64,000 nucleotides of DNA from TMP-24 sp041397305 (lineage in GTDB: Bacteria > Pseudomonadota > Alphaproteobacteria > Rhodobacterales > Rhodobacteraceae), in contig JAWKWX010000008.1 in assembly GCA_041397305.1 (NCBI GenBank), forward strand, positions 62,001-126,000, read 5' to 3'. The notes under the pieces were generated by a model. That model searched no databases and was not told where the DNA came from. It was given only the letters and a program-made list of their open reading frames with translations. Both the position numbers and the translations under genes were made by a program. Below, in pieces: positions 9,527 through 18,274 of this stretch; positions within the stretch are counted from its first letter, which is position 1; every line of letters starts with the position of its first letter.

Positions 9527-9790
9527 ATGAAATCGAAACTTCTGCTCGCGCTCGCTGTCGCGGCCCTTCCCGTCGGCGCGTTCGCCGAACCCAAGGTCGG
9601 CGATATGGTCGGAACCAATGCGGATGACGCGACCGCAGCACTTGAGGCGCAGGGCTGCAAAGTAAACGGGTTCGAAATGGAGGACGGCAAGGTCGAGGCC
9701 CGCTGCACGGAAACCGCCTCGGGCAAGGTCTGGGATCTCTATATCGACCCCAAGACCGGCGCGATCGCTGACGCAAAGGCGGCCGACTGA
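9527..9790 (+). CDS. small periplasmic PepSY-domain protein
   Basis: This 87-residue protein has a clear signal peptide (residues 1-20, ending VGAFA) and a single PepSY-like unit ending in GKVWDLYIDPKTGAIADAK. The two Cys residues in the mature part (GCKVNG and EARCTE) could form a disulfide. The ATG follows GAAAGGC at a usual distance. Its stop is one base before the cytochrome b gene, so the pair is probably co-translated. PepSY proteins often act as periplasmic partners or inhibitors; here the close cytochrome suggests a link to electron transfer, which is inference. Confidence 0.85.
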   Translation: MKSKLLLALAVAALPVGAFAEPKVGDMVGTNADDATAALEAQGCKVNGFEMEDGKVEARCTETASGKVWDLYIDPKTGAIADAKAAD

Positions 9791-9791
9791 G

Positions 9792-10433
9792 ATGGCGCGC
9801 GCCGCTGCTCGCCCGGCGGGCGACGCCCCGCCGGACCCGTGGGATCCCGTGGTCCGGCTGACGCACTGGGCGGTGGCCGGGATCGTGCTCGCCAACGCGC
9901 TTTTCACGCACGGTGGCGGGCTGGTTCACATCTGGCTCGGCTGGATCGCGATGGCCCTTCTCGCGCTGCGGCTCGTCTGGGGCATCGCGGGGCCGAAGGC
10001 GGCGCGCTTCACCGCCTTTCCGCCGCGGCCGCTGGCCGCCCTTGGCCACCTCAGGGACCTGATCCGCGGCACTGTCCGGGATTATCCTTCGCACAATCCC
10101 GCCGGGGCGATGATGGTCTATGCCCTGTGGATCGTGATCGCCGTCGCGATCGGCACCGGCCTGATGATGACGAAGGGCGCGACGCCGATGGAAATCGCCC
10201 GGCGGAACGCGGTCGTGACGACCGGCGACTGGTCGACGCTTGTCGAGACCGGCGAAAGCCGGGAGAGCGATGACGAAGATCGCTCGGGCCTTGTGAAGGG
10301 CCTGCACGAGGCGGCGGCGAACCTTCTTCTGTTGCTCGCCGTCCTGCATCTGGCCGGGGTGCTGGTCGAAAGCGCCGCATTGCGGCGCAATCTGGTGCGG
10401 CCTATGATCGGCGTCAGGACTGGACGGCGATAG
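9792..10433 (+). CDS. cytochrome b561-like (hydrogenase-type) membrane protein
   Basis: This 213-residue protein has four predicted membrane segments. Candidate haem ligands are the His in VRLTHWAVAG, the His residues around FTHGGGLVHIWLG, and a pair in GLHEAAANLLLLLAVLHLAG near the C-terminus. This matches the cytochrome b/b6 domain of Ni/Fe-hydrogenase type I cytochromes and related electron shuttles. A charged cytoplasmic or periplasmic segment (ESRESDDEDRSG) separates the last two helices. It starts one base after the PepSY stop and 12 bases before the LuxR-type gene. No hydrogenase genes are near, so the redox partner is unknown. Confidence 0.87.
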   Translation: MARAAARPAGDAPPDPWDPVVRLTHWAVAGIVLANALFTHGGGLVHIWLGWIAMALLALRLVWGIAGPKAARFTAFPPRPLAALGHLRDLIRGTVRDYPSHNPAGAMMVYALWIVIAVAIGTGLMMTKGATPMEIARRNAVVTTGDWSTLVETGESRESDDEDRSGLVKGLHEAAANLLLLLAVLHLAGVLVESAALRRNLVRPMIGVRTGRR

Positions 10434-10445
10434 GTCAAGGCTCGG

Positions 10446-10985
10446 ATGGCGTTCGTTGGCGAAGACCTGAACCGGGAACGAAGGCGGCGCCGCGCCGCCT
10501 TCGCGCTCTTTGCCTCGCTGCAGGCGCTCGCGGGGCTGTTCTTCATCTCGGACGCGGTGAACGACATGGCGAGCGGCGCGATTGACCAGCATACGTTCAT
10601 CGAGGCCTTCATCGCGGCGGGGCTGTTTCTCGGGACCTTGTTCGGCATCTCGGAACTGCGCCGCAGTCACGAGGTGATCCGGGACCAGGAAGATGCGCTC
10701 GCGACCGCGAGTGGCGCCCTTGCCGATGTGATCGCGGCGCGCTTTGCCGAATGGCGCCTTACGCCTGCCGAACGGGAGATCGGGTTTCTGGCGCTGAAAG
10801 GGTTCGACGTGGCCGAGATCGCCGGACTTCGCGGGGCCGCGCAGGGAACGGTGCGGGCGCAGATGACAAGCATCTATGCCAAATCCGGTACCTCGGGCCG
10901 GGCGCAGTTTGCCGCGCATTTCGTCGAGGATCTTCTGGTCTTCGGCGCCGCAGGCCCGGAAGCCGCACCCGCCCGGGTGAAATAG
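10446..10985 (+). CDS. membrane-anchored LuxR-type transcriptional regulator
   Basis: This 179-residue protein has two hydrophobic helices (about residues 17-38 and 51-70), a short coiled segment, then a LuxR/FixJ-type helix-turn-helix (about residues 104-165) with LTPAEREIGFLALKGF, EIAGL, GTVRAQMTSIYAKSG. It lacks a receiver or autoinducer-binding domain. The regulator would therefore sit in the membrane with its DNA-binding domain in the cytoplasm. It is the third gene of a tight unit with the PepSY protein and cytochrome b. Sensing through the membrane or through that redox pair is inference. Confidence 0.8.
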   Translation: MAFVGEDLNRERRRRRAAFALFASLQALAGLFFISDAVNDMASGAIDQHTFIEAFIAAGLFLGTLFGISELRRSHEVIRDQEDALATASGALADVIAARFAEWRLTPAEREIGFLALKGFDVAEIAGLRGAAQGTVRAQMTSIYAKSGTSGRAQFAAHFVEDLLVFGAAGPEAAPARVK

Positions 10986-11070
10986 GGCGGGCATCGGCCG
11001 ACGGGCACGCACCTTGCCTGCTGCCCGCCTTTCGCATAAGCCCATGCAGGACAACAGCCAGAGCGAACAG

Positions 11071-12408
11071 ATGCGCCTTTCCCGTTACTTCCTGCCTGTC
11101 CTGAAAGAAAATCCTGCCGACGCCCAGATCGTCAGCCACCGCTACATGCTGCGCGCGGGCATGATCCGCCAGCAGGCGGCGGGGATCTATTCCTGGCTGC
11201 CGCTCGGCTACCGTGTGCTGAAGCGCATCGAGGAGATCGTCCATCAGGAACAGGTGCGCGCCGGGCACATTCCGCTTCTGATGCCGACGCTGCAGCCCGC
11301 CGACCTTTGGCGCGAGAGCGGGCGCTATGACGATTACGGACAGGAGATGCTGCGCATCAAGGACCGGCATGAGCGTGACATGCTTTACGGACCGACGAAC
11401 GAGGAGATGATCACCGACATCTTCCGGTCGCATGTCTCGTCCTACAAGGACCTGCCGCTGACGCTTTACCACATCCAGTGGAAGTTCCGCGACGAATTGC
11501 GCCCGCGCTTCGGCGTGATGCGGGGCCGCGAGTTCCTGATGAAGGACGGCTACAATTTCGACATCGACAAGGAGGCGGCGCTGCATGCCTACAACCGCCA
11601 TATGGTCAGCTACCTGCGCACCTATGAACGGATGGGCCTAACCGCGATCCCGATGCGCGCGGCCTCTGGTCCCATCGGGGGCGACAATACCCACGAATTC
11701 CTGGTGCTCGCGAACACGGGGGAGTCCGAGGTCTTCTACGACGATCGGGTGACGGGCCTGAAGCTCGGCGCGCGCGAGATCGACTATGACGACCGGGGAC
11801 AGGTGGCCGAAGTCTGCAAGGAATTCACCACGCTCTACGCCCGTACCGACGAGACGCATGACCCGGCGGCCTTCGACCGTATCCCCGAGGCCCACCGCAA
11901 GGTCGGGCGCGGGATCGAGGTCGGCCAGATCTTCTATTTCTCGACCAAATATTCCGAACCGATGGGGGCGGTCGTCGTCAACGACAAGGGGGAGCGCGTG
12001 CCGGTCCACATGGGGTCGCACGGGATCGGCGTGAGCCGCCTTCTCGGTGCGATCATCGAGGCCTCCCACGACGACAAAGGGATCATCTGGCCCGAGGGCG
12101 TGACGCCCTTCCCGGTCGGGATCGTGAACCTGAAGCAGGGCGACGGCGCGGCGGACGCGGCCTGCGAGGGGCTCTACAAGGCGCTGAAGGCCAGGGGGCT
12201 TGAGGCGCTTTATGACGACCGAGATGAGCGCGCGGGGGCGAAGTTCGCCACGATGGACCTGATCGGTCTGCCCTGGCGGATCACCGTCGGTCCGCGCGGG
12301 CTGGCCAATGGCGTCGTGGAACTCACCTCGCGCCGCACCGGCGAAAGCGAGGAAATGTCGCCCGACGCCGCCGTCGACCGCGTGGCCCGGATTTACGCGG
12401 GACGCTGA
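11071..12408 (+). CDS. proS: prolyl-tRNA synthetase
   Basis: This 445-residue class II synthetase charges tRNA-Pro. Motifs include MRLSRYFLPVLKE, the Pro-site region YGPTNEEM, FRDELRPRFGVMRGREFLMKD (class II motif 2), HMGSHGIGVSRL (motif 3) and the C-terminal anticodon-binding domain with YDDRDERAGAKF. It lacks the roughly 180-residue INS editing insertion of the E. coli type, which is normal for alphaproteobacteria. I chose the start at 11071 because homology begins there; in-frame ATG at 11044 and TTG at 11014 are alternatives, and none has a strong ribosome-binding site. Confidence 0.97.
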   Translation: MRLSRYFLPVLKENPADAQIVSHRYMLRAGMIRQQAAGIYSWLPLGYRVLKRIEEIVHQEQVRAGHIPLLMPTLQPADLWRESGRYDDYGQEMLRIKDRHERDMLYGPTNEEMITDIFRSHVSSYKDLPLTLYHIQWKFRDELRPRFGVMRGREFLMKDGYNFDIDKEAALHAYNRHMVSYLRTYERMGLTAIPMRAASGPIGGDNTHEFLVLANTGESEVFYDDRVTGLKLGAREIDYDDRGQVAEVCKEFTTLYARTDETHDPAAFDRIPEAHRKVGRGIEVGQIFYFSTKYSEPMGAVVVNDKGERVPVHMGSHGIGVSRLLGAIIEASHDDKGIIWPEGVTPFPVGIVNLKQGDGAADAACEGLYKALKARGLEALYDDRDERAGAKFATMDLIGLPWRITVGPRGLANGVVELTSRRTGESEEMSPDAAVDRVARIYAGR

Positions 12409-12417
12409 AACCGGGTC

Positions 12418-12470
12418 GCGCGGGGGCGCTGCCCCCGCACCCCCGAGGTATTTGGCCAAGATGAATGAGG
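12418..12470 (+). repeat. hairpin repeat between proS and lolC/E, family copy A
   Basis: A perfect 8-bp stem (12420-12427 with 12431-12438) closes a 3-base GCT loop. It is followed by ACCCCCGAGGTATTTGGCC and an A-rich tail ending near 12470. The same layout, stem then ACCCC then ATTT then A-rich, occurs after fabD (50683-50740) and after ppk on the minus strand. It begins 11 bases after the proS stop, so it may act in termination or transcript stability, though no U-tract follows. Confidence 0.75.
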
Positions 12471-12498
12471 ATTGGCCATCCTTTGACCGGAGGGCCGG

Positions 12499-13785
12499 AT
12501 GGCCGGTTCGACCAGACCTTTTTCGCGTTTCGAGTTTCTGATCGCCTGGCGCTATCTGCGTGCCCGCCGCGCCGAGGGCGGGATTTCGGTGATGACCTGG
12601 ATCAGCCTCATCGGCATCGCGCTGGGGGTGATGGCGCTCGTGGCGACGCTTGCGGTCAGGGCCGGCTTCCGGGCGGAATTCGTCGGCACGATCCTTGGCG
12701 CCAATGCCCATGTGACGGTCTACAAGCCCTTCTATCAGGACGAGACTGGCGCGCAGACCAATGCCTTCCGCGATTATCAGGCGGCGGCGGCGCGGATCGC
12801 GGCCGTGCCGGGCGTGGTGCGGGCGGCACCTGTGGTGCGCGGCCAGGCGATGGTCAGCTTCAATGACCGCGCGAATGTCGCGGAAGTTTACGGTATTTCG
12901 GCCGGGGATCTGAAATCCATCCCGCGCATCGCGCAGTCCGGCGACAGTCTGGGCGAGATCGGCGATTTCACCAGGGGCATCGCGGTCGGCTCCGGCATCG
13001 CCCGCGATCTGGGCCTTGTGCCGGGCGACCGGGTGAAGCTGATCCAGCCCAACGGCGCCCGCACGGCCTTCGGCACCAGCCCGCGCGTGAATGCCTATGA
13101 GGTCACCTATATCTTCAGCGCCGGGCATTACGAGATCGACAAGACCCGCATCTACATGCCGATGGAAGAGGCGCAGAGTTTCTTCAACCGCGAGGGCGGG
13201 GTCGACGAGATCGAGGTGATGGTCGCCGATCCCGAGGACGTCGACAGTCTGGCCAGACCGATTGCCGATGCGGCACAGCAGGATGTCTATCTCTGGACCT
13301 GGAAGGATGCCTCGGGCGCCTATCTGGAGGCTTTGTCGATCGAGGATGACGTGATGTTCGTGATCCTCGCGCTCGTGGTGCTGATCGCGGCGATGAACAT
13401 CACTTCGGGTCTCGTGATGCTGGTGAAGAACAAGGGCCGCGACATTGGCATCCTGAGGACGATGGGGATGACGGAGGGGTCGATCCTGAGGGTCTTCTTC
13501 CTGTGCGGCGCCTTCATCGGCGTGATCGGCACCCTGGCGGGGGTGATCCTCGGCTGCCTTCTGGCCTGGAACATCGACAGTATCATGTCGGGCGTGAACT
13601 GGCTGTCCGGCGGCAATGCCTGGGACCCGTCGATCCGCGGCATCTACCGGCTGCCTGCGAAGTTGCAGGCCTGGGACATTGGCCGCGCGGTCGGCCTGTC
13701 GCTGATCCTGTCGTTCATCGTCACCTATTTCCCTGCCCGCCGCGCCGCGCGGCTCAACCCGGTCGAGGCGCTGCGCTATGAATGA
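12499..13785 (+). CDS. lolC: lipoprotein-releasing ABC transporter permease LolC/LolE
   Basis: This 428-residue protein is the membrane subunit of the system that extracts lipoproteins from the inner membrane for LolA. It begins with the family signature FLIAWRYLRARRAEGGISVM, followed by a first membrane helix, a large periplasmic domain (about residues 50-275), three more helices and the ending LNPVEALRYE. A single permease gene is typical for alphaproteobacteria, where LolC and LolE functions may be combined. GGAGG precedes the ATG. It overlaps lolD by 8 bases. Confidence 0.93.
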   Translation: MAGSTRPFSRFEFLIAWRYLRARRAEGGISVMTWISLIGIALGVMALVATLAVRAGFRAEFVGTILGANAHVTVYKPFYQDETGAQTNAFRDYQAAAARIAAVPGVVRAAPVVRGQAMVSFNDRANVAEVYGISAGDLKSIPRIAQSGDSLGEIGDFTRGIAVGSGIARDLGLVPGDRVKLIQPNGARTAFGTSPRVNAYEVTYIFSAGHYEIDKTRIYMPMEEAQSFFNREGGVDEIEVMVADPEDVDSLARPIADAAQQDVYLWTWKDASGAYLEALSIEDDVMFVILALVVLIAAMNITSGLVMLVKNKGRDIGILRTMGMTEGSILRVFFLCGAFIGVIGTLAGVILGCLLAWNIDSIMSGVNWLSGGNAWDPSIRGIYRLPAKLQAWDIGRAVGLSLILSFIVTYFPARRAARLNPVEALRYE

Positions 13786-14452
13786 GCTGGACCTCAAGGG
13801 CATCGTGAAGCGCTACAATCCCGGCAAGCCGTCACAGATCACGGTGCTCGACGGGCTTGACCTTGCCGTCGCGCGGGGCGAGGTGGTGGCGCTGGTGGCG
13901 CCCTCTGGCGCGGGCAAGTCGACGCTTCTGCATATTGCGGGTCTTCTCGACAGTCCCGATGCGGGCGAGGTCACCATCGGTGGCCAGGCGATGGCGGGGC
14001 AGGGCGACCGTACCCGGACGGCGGTTCGGCGGCGCGAGATCGGCTTCGTCTATCAGTTCCACCACCTGCTGCCGGAATTCACGGCGGCCGAGAATATCAT
14101 CCTGCCGCAACTGGCCGATGGCGTGACGCGCAGCGCGGCAGAGGCGCGGGCCGCCGACCTTCTGGAACGCGTGGGCCTTGGCGCGCGCGCGCGTCATCGT
14201 CCTGCGGAACTGTCGGGCGGCGAGCAGCAGCGGGTGGCTTTCTGCAGGGCGCTGGCGAACGCGCCGAAACTGTTGCTGGCCGATGAACCGACCGGCAACC
14301 TCGATCCGGCCACCGCCGATCAGGTCTTCGATCTGCTGATGGAGATCGTCCGCGCCACGGGTCTTTCGGCGCTTATCGCCACCCACAACCCCGATCTTGC
14401 CGCGCGCATGGACCGGACCGTTCGCCTGGAGGCCGGCCGCATCAGCGGCTGA
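13778..14452 (+). CDS. lolD: lipoprotein-releasing ABC transporter ATPase LolD
   Basis: This 224-residue cytoplasmic ATPase powers LolC/E. Walker A is APSGAGKST (residues 41-49), the Q-loop lies in YQFHHLLPEFTAAENI (a LolD-type feature), the ABC signature is LSGGEQQRVAFCRAL, Walker B is LLLADEPTGNLD, and the switch His is in ATHNPDLA. Walker A begins with Ala rather than the usual Gly, a mild oddity. It overlaps the permease gene by 8 bases, so the two are translationally coupled. No lolA is in the window. Confidence 0.95.
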   Translation: MNELDLKGIVKRYNPGKPSQITVLDGLDLAVARGEVVALVAPSGAGKSTLLHIAGLLDSPDAGEVTIGGQAMAGQGDRTRTAVRRREIGFVYQFHHLLPEFTAAENIILPQLADGVTRSAAEARAADLLERVGLGARARHRPAELSGGEQQRVAFCRALANAPKLLLADEPTGNLDPATADQVFDLLMEIVRATGLSALIATHNPDLAARMDRTVRLEAGRISG

Positions 14453-14529
14453 AAGGCGGCCGTCTGATCCGGATCAAGGCGCGGGGCCCGGCGCCCGTGC
14501 AAGTTTGCCTGCAACAAGAGGAGGCAGAC

Positions 14530-14948
14530 ATGCAAGCGAAGCTGGTCAGGGTGTTGGGGGTGGGTGGCGCAATGGCGGTGCTGCTTGCGGCTTGCGTCAC
14601 GACAGGGCCAGCCCCGAACCGAGGCAAGGTGCTCTACGATGATTACTGTGCGGCCTGCCACGGGCCGGGCGGCAGGGGCGACGGCGTGCTTGCCGGCAAC
14701 TGGAAGAAAAACCCGCCGACCTGACCGGGATTGCGGCCCGCAACGGCGGGACATTCCCTCTGGCGAAGGTTCTGTCGCAGATCGACGGCTACACGCGCCG
14801 CAACGACCGGCATTCTGTGATGCCCGAGATGGGGCAGGTGTTCCAGGACAGTCCGACCGTGATCGTCGATACAGGCGACGGCATAGAGACCCCTGTTCCG
14901 GAGACGCTTCTGGCGCTGGCCGACTATCTCAGGGACTTGCAGGAATAG
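14530..14948 (+). pseudogene. cytochrome c lipoprotein gene split by a frameshift
   Basis: The first frame (14530-14724) has a lipoprotein signal with lipobox LAAC (Cys22) and a haem motif CAACH (residues 40-44), then stops after NWKKNPPT. The -1 frame continues the same protein: ADLTGIAARNGGTFP, an axial-ligand candidate in HSVMPEMGQVF, and the end ALADYLRDLQE with a stop at 14946-14948. Joined, they make about 139 residues of a normal class I cytochrome c. One extra G near 14714 would restore KKNPADLTG, as would a -1 slip at the GAAAAAC run (14706-14712). AGGAGG precedes the ATG. Error, mutation and programmed slip are all possible. Confidence 0.8.
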
Positions 14949-14951
14949 GGT

Positions 14952-15269
14952 TCAGCGCGCGAAGCAGCGGGATTTCTTGCCGAAGCCGGCGGGCGAGCAG
15001 ATGTAGGATCCCTTGCCGAAGAAGCGCTGCTTGCGCAGTCTTGAGGCGCCGTCGCTTGACAGAAGCATGGTGTCCGTCACCTGCGGCGCCTTCTTCCTGG
15101 CAAGCCAGTTGAAGGTCGCGCCGTTCGAGAGTTGGACGACGGCAATGCCGCGCGGGGCCGTGGCGGCGCCCGATTGGGCGATGGCGGGCAGGCTCAGCGA
15201 AACGGCGACCAGGGCAGCGAGGCCAACGCGAAGGGCGGGTCGGACAGGACGAAGGGACACGGACAACAT
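14952..15269 (-). CDS. small basic secreted protein, unknown function
   Basis: This 105-residue protein starts with a signal peptide (about residues 1-31, ending LPAIAQ) and has a very basic mature part rich in Lys and Arg, such as WLARKKAPQ, SRLRKQRFFGKG and GFGKKSRCFAR. Two Cys residues (SYICSPAG and SRCFAR) could pair. I chose the ATG at 15269; a GTG directly upstream is possible, and GAGAGG lies unusually close to the start. It is convergent with the split cytochrome c gene, with a 3-base gap. I do not recognise a family, but coding quality and the signal peptide are convincing. Confidence 0.7.
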   Translation of the reverse strand: MLSVSLRPVRPALRVGLAALVAVSLSLPAIAQSGAATAPRGIAVVQLSNGATFNWLARKKAPQVTDTMLLSSDGASRLRKQRFFGKGSYICSPAGFGKKSRCFAR

Positions 15270-15568
15270 CACCTCTCGAAAAGGGCCGACAGGGCGGAGG
15301 GGCGGGGCGACAGCAGCGTCGCGAGGATCGCCCGTCCGGCACAGGCCGGGGCAGCTTCTTCAAGAGGTAGACGAGCAATGCGCCGCCAATATGGCCATGC
15401 GAGAGGTTTTGTTGGTTAATTTGTCAATTCTATCAAGGGCATGACACATTCTTGCCGCATTTTCGCTGGCTTGCGCCAGCCCGCCTATAGCTGTTACTTC
15501 AGCCAGCCGCGACCGCAGGCAGCCCAGAGACGGCCATGGCTACCCGCGCGGACGGAATGACCGGCAAT

Positions 15569-16456
15569 TCAGCGGATGATGCGGTTCTTGAGGCGCCAGT
15601 CGGGCAGGCCGAAATTCTCGGGCCAGGGATAGACCTCGCGCTGGTCGAAATAGATCACGCCGACGAGGTTGGGCAGATCGGGCCGGGCGACGCGCACCTC
15701 GTTCTCCCAGGCATTCACATAGTCCTCGCTGCCCGAATAGCCGAGCTCGGCCACGACGACCGGCTTGCCGAAGGCGACGGCACGCTGGTAGCGCGGTTCC
15801 ATGACCTCCCGGTAGCTGCGGTCACGGCCGAACTTCGCCTGATCCCAGGCCTGAAGCCCGAAGACCGAAATGCCGACGATATCGACATAATCGTCGCCCG
15901 GATAATAGCGCTCCATTCCCTCGTCGCCGAGCGGCGACCACATGACCTGAATGTTCGGCGCCGCCTCGCGGCAGATGGTGACCATGCGGCGGTAGGCGGC
16001 GATATAGTCTTCGGGCTTCCAGCCGGCCCAGATGAACTGGCCCGAATAATCGTCCATTTCATGCGCCCAGCGTAGCGTGACTGGGCTTTTCAACTCGGCC
16101 ATGACCGAGCAGATGTCGCGCATGTTCTGGTCATACTGGCCCGCGAAGATGCCGCTGCGCAGATATTGCGGGGTGTTCCGCTCGCTGCGCGACCAGGTCC
16201 AGGGTTCGAGCGTGATGAGAAGCGCACGGTTGCGTTCCAGCGCATAGGCATCGGCATCGTTCAGCGACGGCAGGTAGACATCCTCCCACGGCAGGAAGAG
16301 ATGTTCGACCACCAGTTCCGCATCGTCGGTGAAATCGCCGCCGGGGTCATAGGCGCCGAAGGGCACGGTGCCGGGCGGTGCGGCCAGCGCGGCACACGGC
16401 GACAGGCCCATCAGGAGGCTTAGCACCAAAGGTTTCAGGCGATTGGTTGTCCGCAT
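15569..16456 (-). CDS. secreted GH26-like glycoside hydrolase
   Basis: This 295-residue protein has a signal peptide (about residues 1-26) and a TIM-barrel hydrolase pattern. LRWAHEMD carries the likely acid/base Glu133 and VVVAELGYSG the likely nucleophile Glu237, the arrangement of clan GH-A and close to GH26 endo-mannanases and related beta-glucanases. GH26 usually has HEMN; here it is HEMD. The ATG at 16456 has GGGGGAA upstream. It is the last gene of the uxs-galE-GT2 operon, 29 bases after the synthase, so it probably trims or releases the polymer made by that synthase. Confidence 0.82.
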   Translation of the reverse strand: MRTTNRLKPLVLSLLMGLSPCAALAAPPGTVPFGAYDPGGDFTDDAELVVEHLFLPWEDVYLPSLNDADAYALERNRALLITLEPWTWSRSERNTPQYLRSGIFAGQYDQNMRDICSVMAELKSPVTLRWAHEMDDYSGQFIWAGWKPEDYIAAYRRMVTICREAAPNIQVMWSPLGDEGMERYYPGDDYVDIVGISVFGLQAWDQAKFGRDRSYREVMEPRYQRAVAFGKPVVVAELGYSGSEDYVNAWENEVRVARPDLPNLVGVIYFDQREVYPWPENFGLPDWRLKNRIIR

Positions 16457-16485
16457 CACTTCCCCCTCGAGAACCGCATGTCCAT

Positions 16486-18273
16486 TCAGTTCCAGGCCAG
16501 GTCGAATTCGTAGACGATCAGCCGGTCGTTCGATCGGCCGGCGCCGGAGACGAGATATTGGGCGCGCACCAGCTGGAACGGTTCCATTCCCATGGTGAGC
16601 GCATAAAGGCTTTCCTTGCCGCGTACAACGGTCGCTGTTGCCATGAGGGCAACAAGCGAAGCGACCGAGGCGGCCTGCAGGGCAAATGTCCGCGGCTTGA
16701 GGACAAGCTCGTGACCATTGGCGCGCAGATGTTCAAGGACGATGACTGCGACGCAGACCGTGTAGATGAGACCATTGAGCGCCGAGAGCAGATAGAAGCC
16801 CTGCGCATCCTGGGCATTGACGAAAAGAAGCGGCAGAAGCGCGCCGGTCGCAAGCGCCGTATAGATCGCGACGACCTTGGTCGGCAGGCGTTTGGTCGCC
16901 GCCTCGCCCTTCGGCGTCACGCGGAAATCGACAAACCTGCCGGTCACCTTGTCGCGCGCGGCCATCAGCACGCCCCAGAAGACCCAGGGCCATTGCAGGA
17001 AGATGAAGAGCATCTTCTCCCAGCCGAAGATGCGGCCGTTGTAGGGGCGGAAGAGGCCGTCGCGCTTGATCTGCAGGGCGAACCAGGTGAGCAGCGCTGC
17101 CGTCGGGGCCGAATGCAGGACGAAGGCCCAGTAGGTGACATTGGCGAACCGTGCGTCGAAGGTCAGCGCATAGATCGGCGACAGGTACATGTAGAGCATG
17201 AAGAAGGCGAAGAACACATACCAGGACTGGCCGAAAAGGAAGCTGAATTTCAGCCGCGCGGGCAGGGTGGGCAGATAGCGGCCAGTGTGCGACAGAAGAA
17301 GGGTCACGAGGCTGCGTGACCACTGGAATTCCTGGGTGGCGAGGTCGGCGACATTCGCGGGCCCGTCGCCATAGGCGATCGCGTCGATCGCATGCACGCC
17401 CTGCCAGCCGCCCGCCGCCAGCACCATCGAGGTGGAATGATCCTCGGCCAGTTCGGGGCCCAGGCCGCCCACTGCCTTCAGCGCGGCAGTCCGCACCGCA
17501 TAGTGCGACCCGATGCAGATCGAGGTGAAAAGGCCAGTATAGCCGCATTGCAGCGCACCGTGGAACGCCGCCTCGGTATCCAGACGCGTTCGTGCCGCCC
17601 AACTGTCGGCGCTGTTGGCGTTGCAGATCGAGGGGGCGCTGACATAGCCCACTTTCGGATCGGCGAAGGGACGCAGCATCTCGCGCAGATAGCCGGGCTG
17701 GGGCACGTGATCGGCGTCAAGCTGGGCCACGATATCATAGGCATCGTATCCGTAATGGTCATAGAAATAGGCGAGGTTGCCTTCCTTGCAGCGGGTCCGG
17801 CGCGGCCAGACCGGCTGGTGATAGGCCTCGACCCCCTTGCGGGTCGAGATGCAGATGCCGTTCTCCGTGCACCAGGCGATGGTCTCGGGGGAGGGATCCT
17901 CGTCGGCAAGCCAGGTATCGTGCGGATAGTCCTGGGCGAGCATCGCGGCCAGCGTCCGCTTCAGAAGGCTCAGGGGTTCGCCCGGGGTCTTGGTGACGAT
18001 CATCGCCACCCGCCAGTCGCCGGGCACCGGCGTGGGCGCCGCGGTGCGGCGGGCGTTCAGGAACACCACCACGAAATAGGCCTGCAGGAAGAACAGCCAG
18101 AACAGGCAGGCGCTGGCAATCAGGAAGCGCGGCCAGCCGAGGACATGGCCGGGCTGCAGCCACCAGGACCAGAAGAACACCGCCGCAACCAGCCACAGGA
18201 AGGCGCCGCGCCGGTACTTCACCGCCTGACGCCCGGTCAGCATCGGTTCCAGAAAGCGCGTGCGCCGGTCCAT
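16486..18273 (-). CDS. GT2 polysaccharide synthase (cellulose-synthase-like)
   Basis: This 595-residue membrane glycosyltransferase has two N-terminal helices, a cytoplasmic GT-A domain and about five C-terminal helices. The UDP-sugar/metal motif is QLDADH, the catalytic base motif is LAEDHSTSM (ED), and the acceptor motif is QEFQWSRS, a variant of QxxRW. It probably uses a UDP-sugar and threads polymer across the inner membrane. It starts one base after the galE stop. No PilZ domain is seen, unlike BcsA, so cyclic-di-GMP control within this chain is unlikely. The sugar cannot be read from sequence. Confidence 0.88.
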   Translation of the reverse strand: MDRRTRFLEPMLTGRQAVKYRRGAFLWLVAAVFFWSWWLQPGHVLGWPRFLIASACLFWLFFLQAYFVVVFLNARRTAAPTPVPGDWRVAMIVTKTPGEPLSLLKRTLAAMLAQDYPHDTWLADEDPSPETIAWCTENGICISTRKGVEAYHQPVWPRRTRCKEGNLAYFYDHYGYDAYDIVAQLDADHVPQPGYLREMLRPFADPKVGYVSAPSICNANSADSWAARTRLDTEAAFHGALQCGYTGLFTSICIGSHYAVRTAALKAVGGLGPELAEDHSTSMVLAAGGWQGVHAIDAIAYGDGPANVADLATQEFQWSRSLVTLLLSHTGRYLPTLPARLKFSFLFGQSWYVFFAFFMLYMYLSPIYALTFDARFANVTYWAFVLHSAPTAALLTWFALQIKRDGLFRPYNGRIFGWEKMLFIFLQWPWVFWGVLMAARDKVTGRFVDFRVTPKGEAATKRLPTKVVAIYTALATGALLPLLFVNAQDAQGFYLLSALNGLIYTVCVAVIVLEHLRANGHELVLKPRTFALQAASVASLVALMATATVVRGKESLYALTMGMEPFQLVRAQYLVSGAGRSNDRLIVYEFDLAWN

Positions 18274-18274
18274 C

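Noticed and set aside
9303..11054. Open frame extending the AI-2E permease upstream to 11054
   Set aside because: The extension is antisense to the PepSY, cytochrome b and LuxR genes, and a strong ribosome-binding site sits before the ATG at 9302.
14706..14712. Certain programmed -1 frameshift in the cytochrome c gene
   Set aside because: GAAAAAC is not a full X-XXY-YYZ heptamer because the first base is G, and no clear downstream stimulator was seen. A lost base explains the data equally well, so this is kept only as a possibility.
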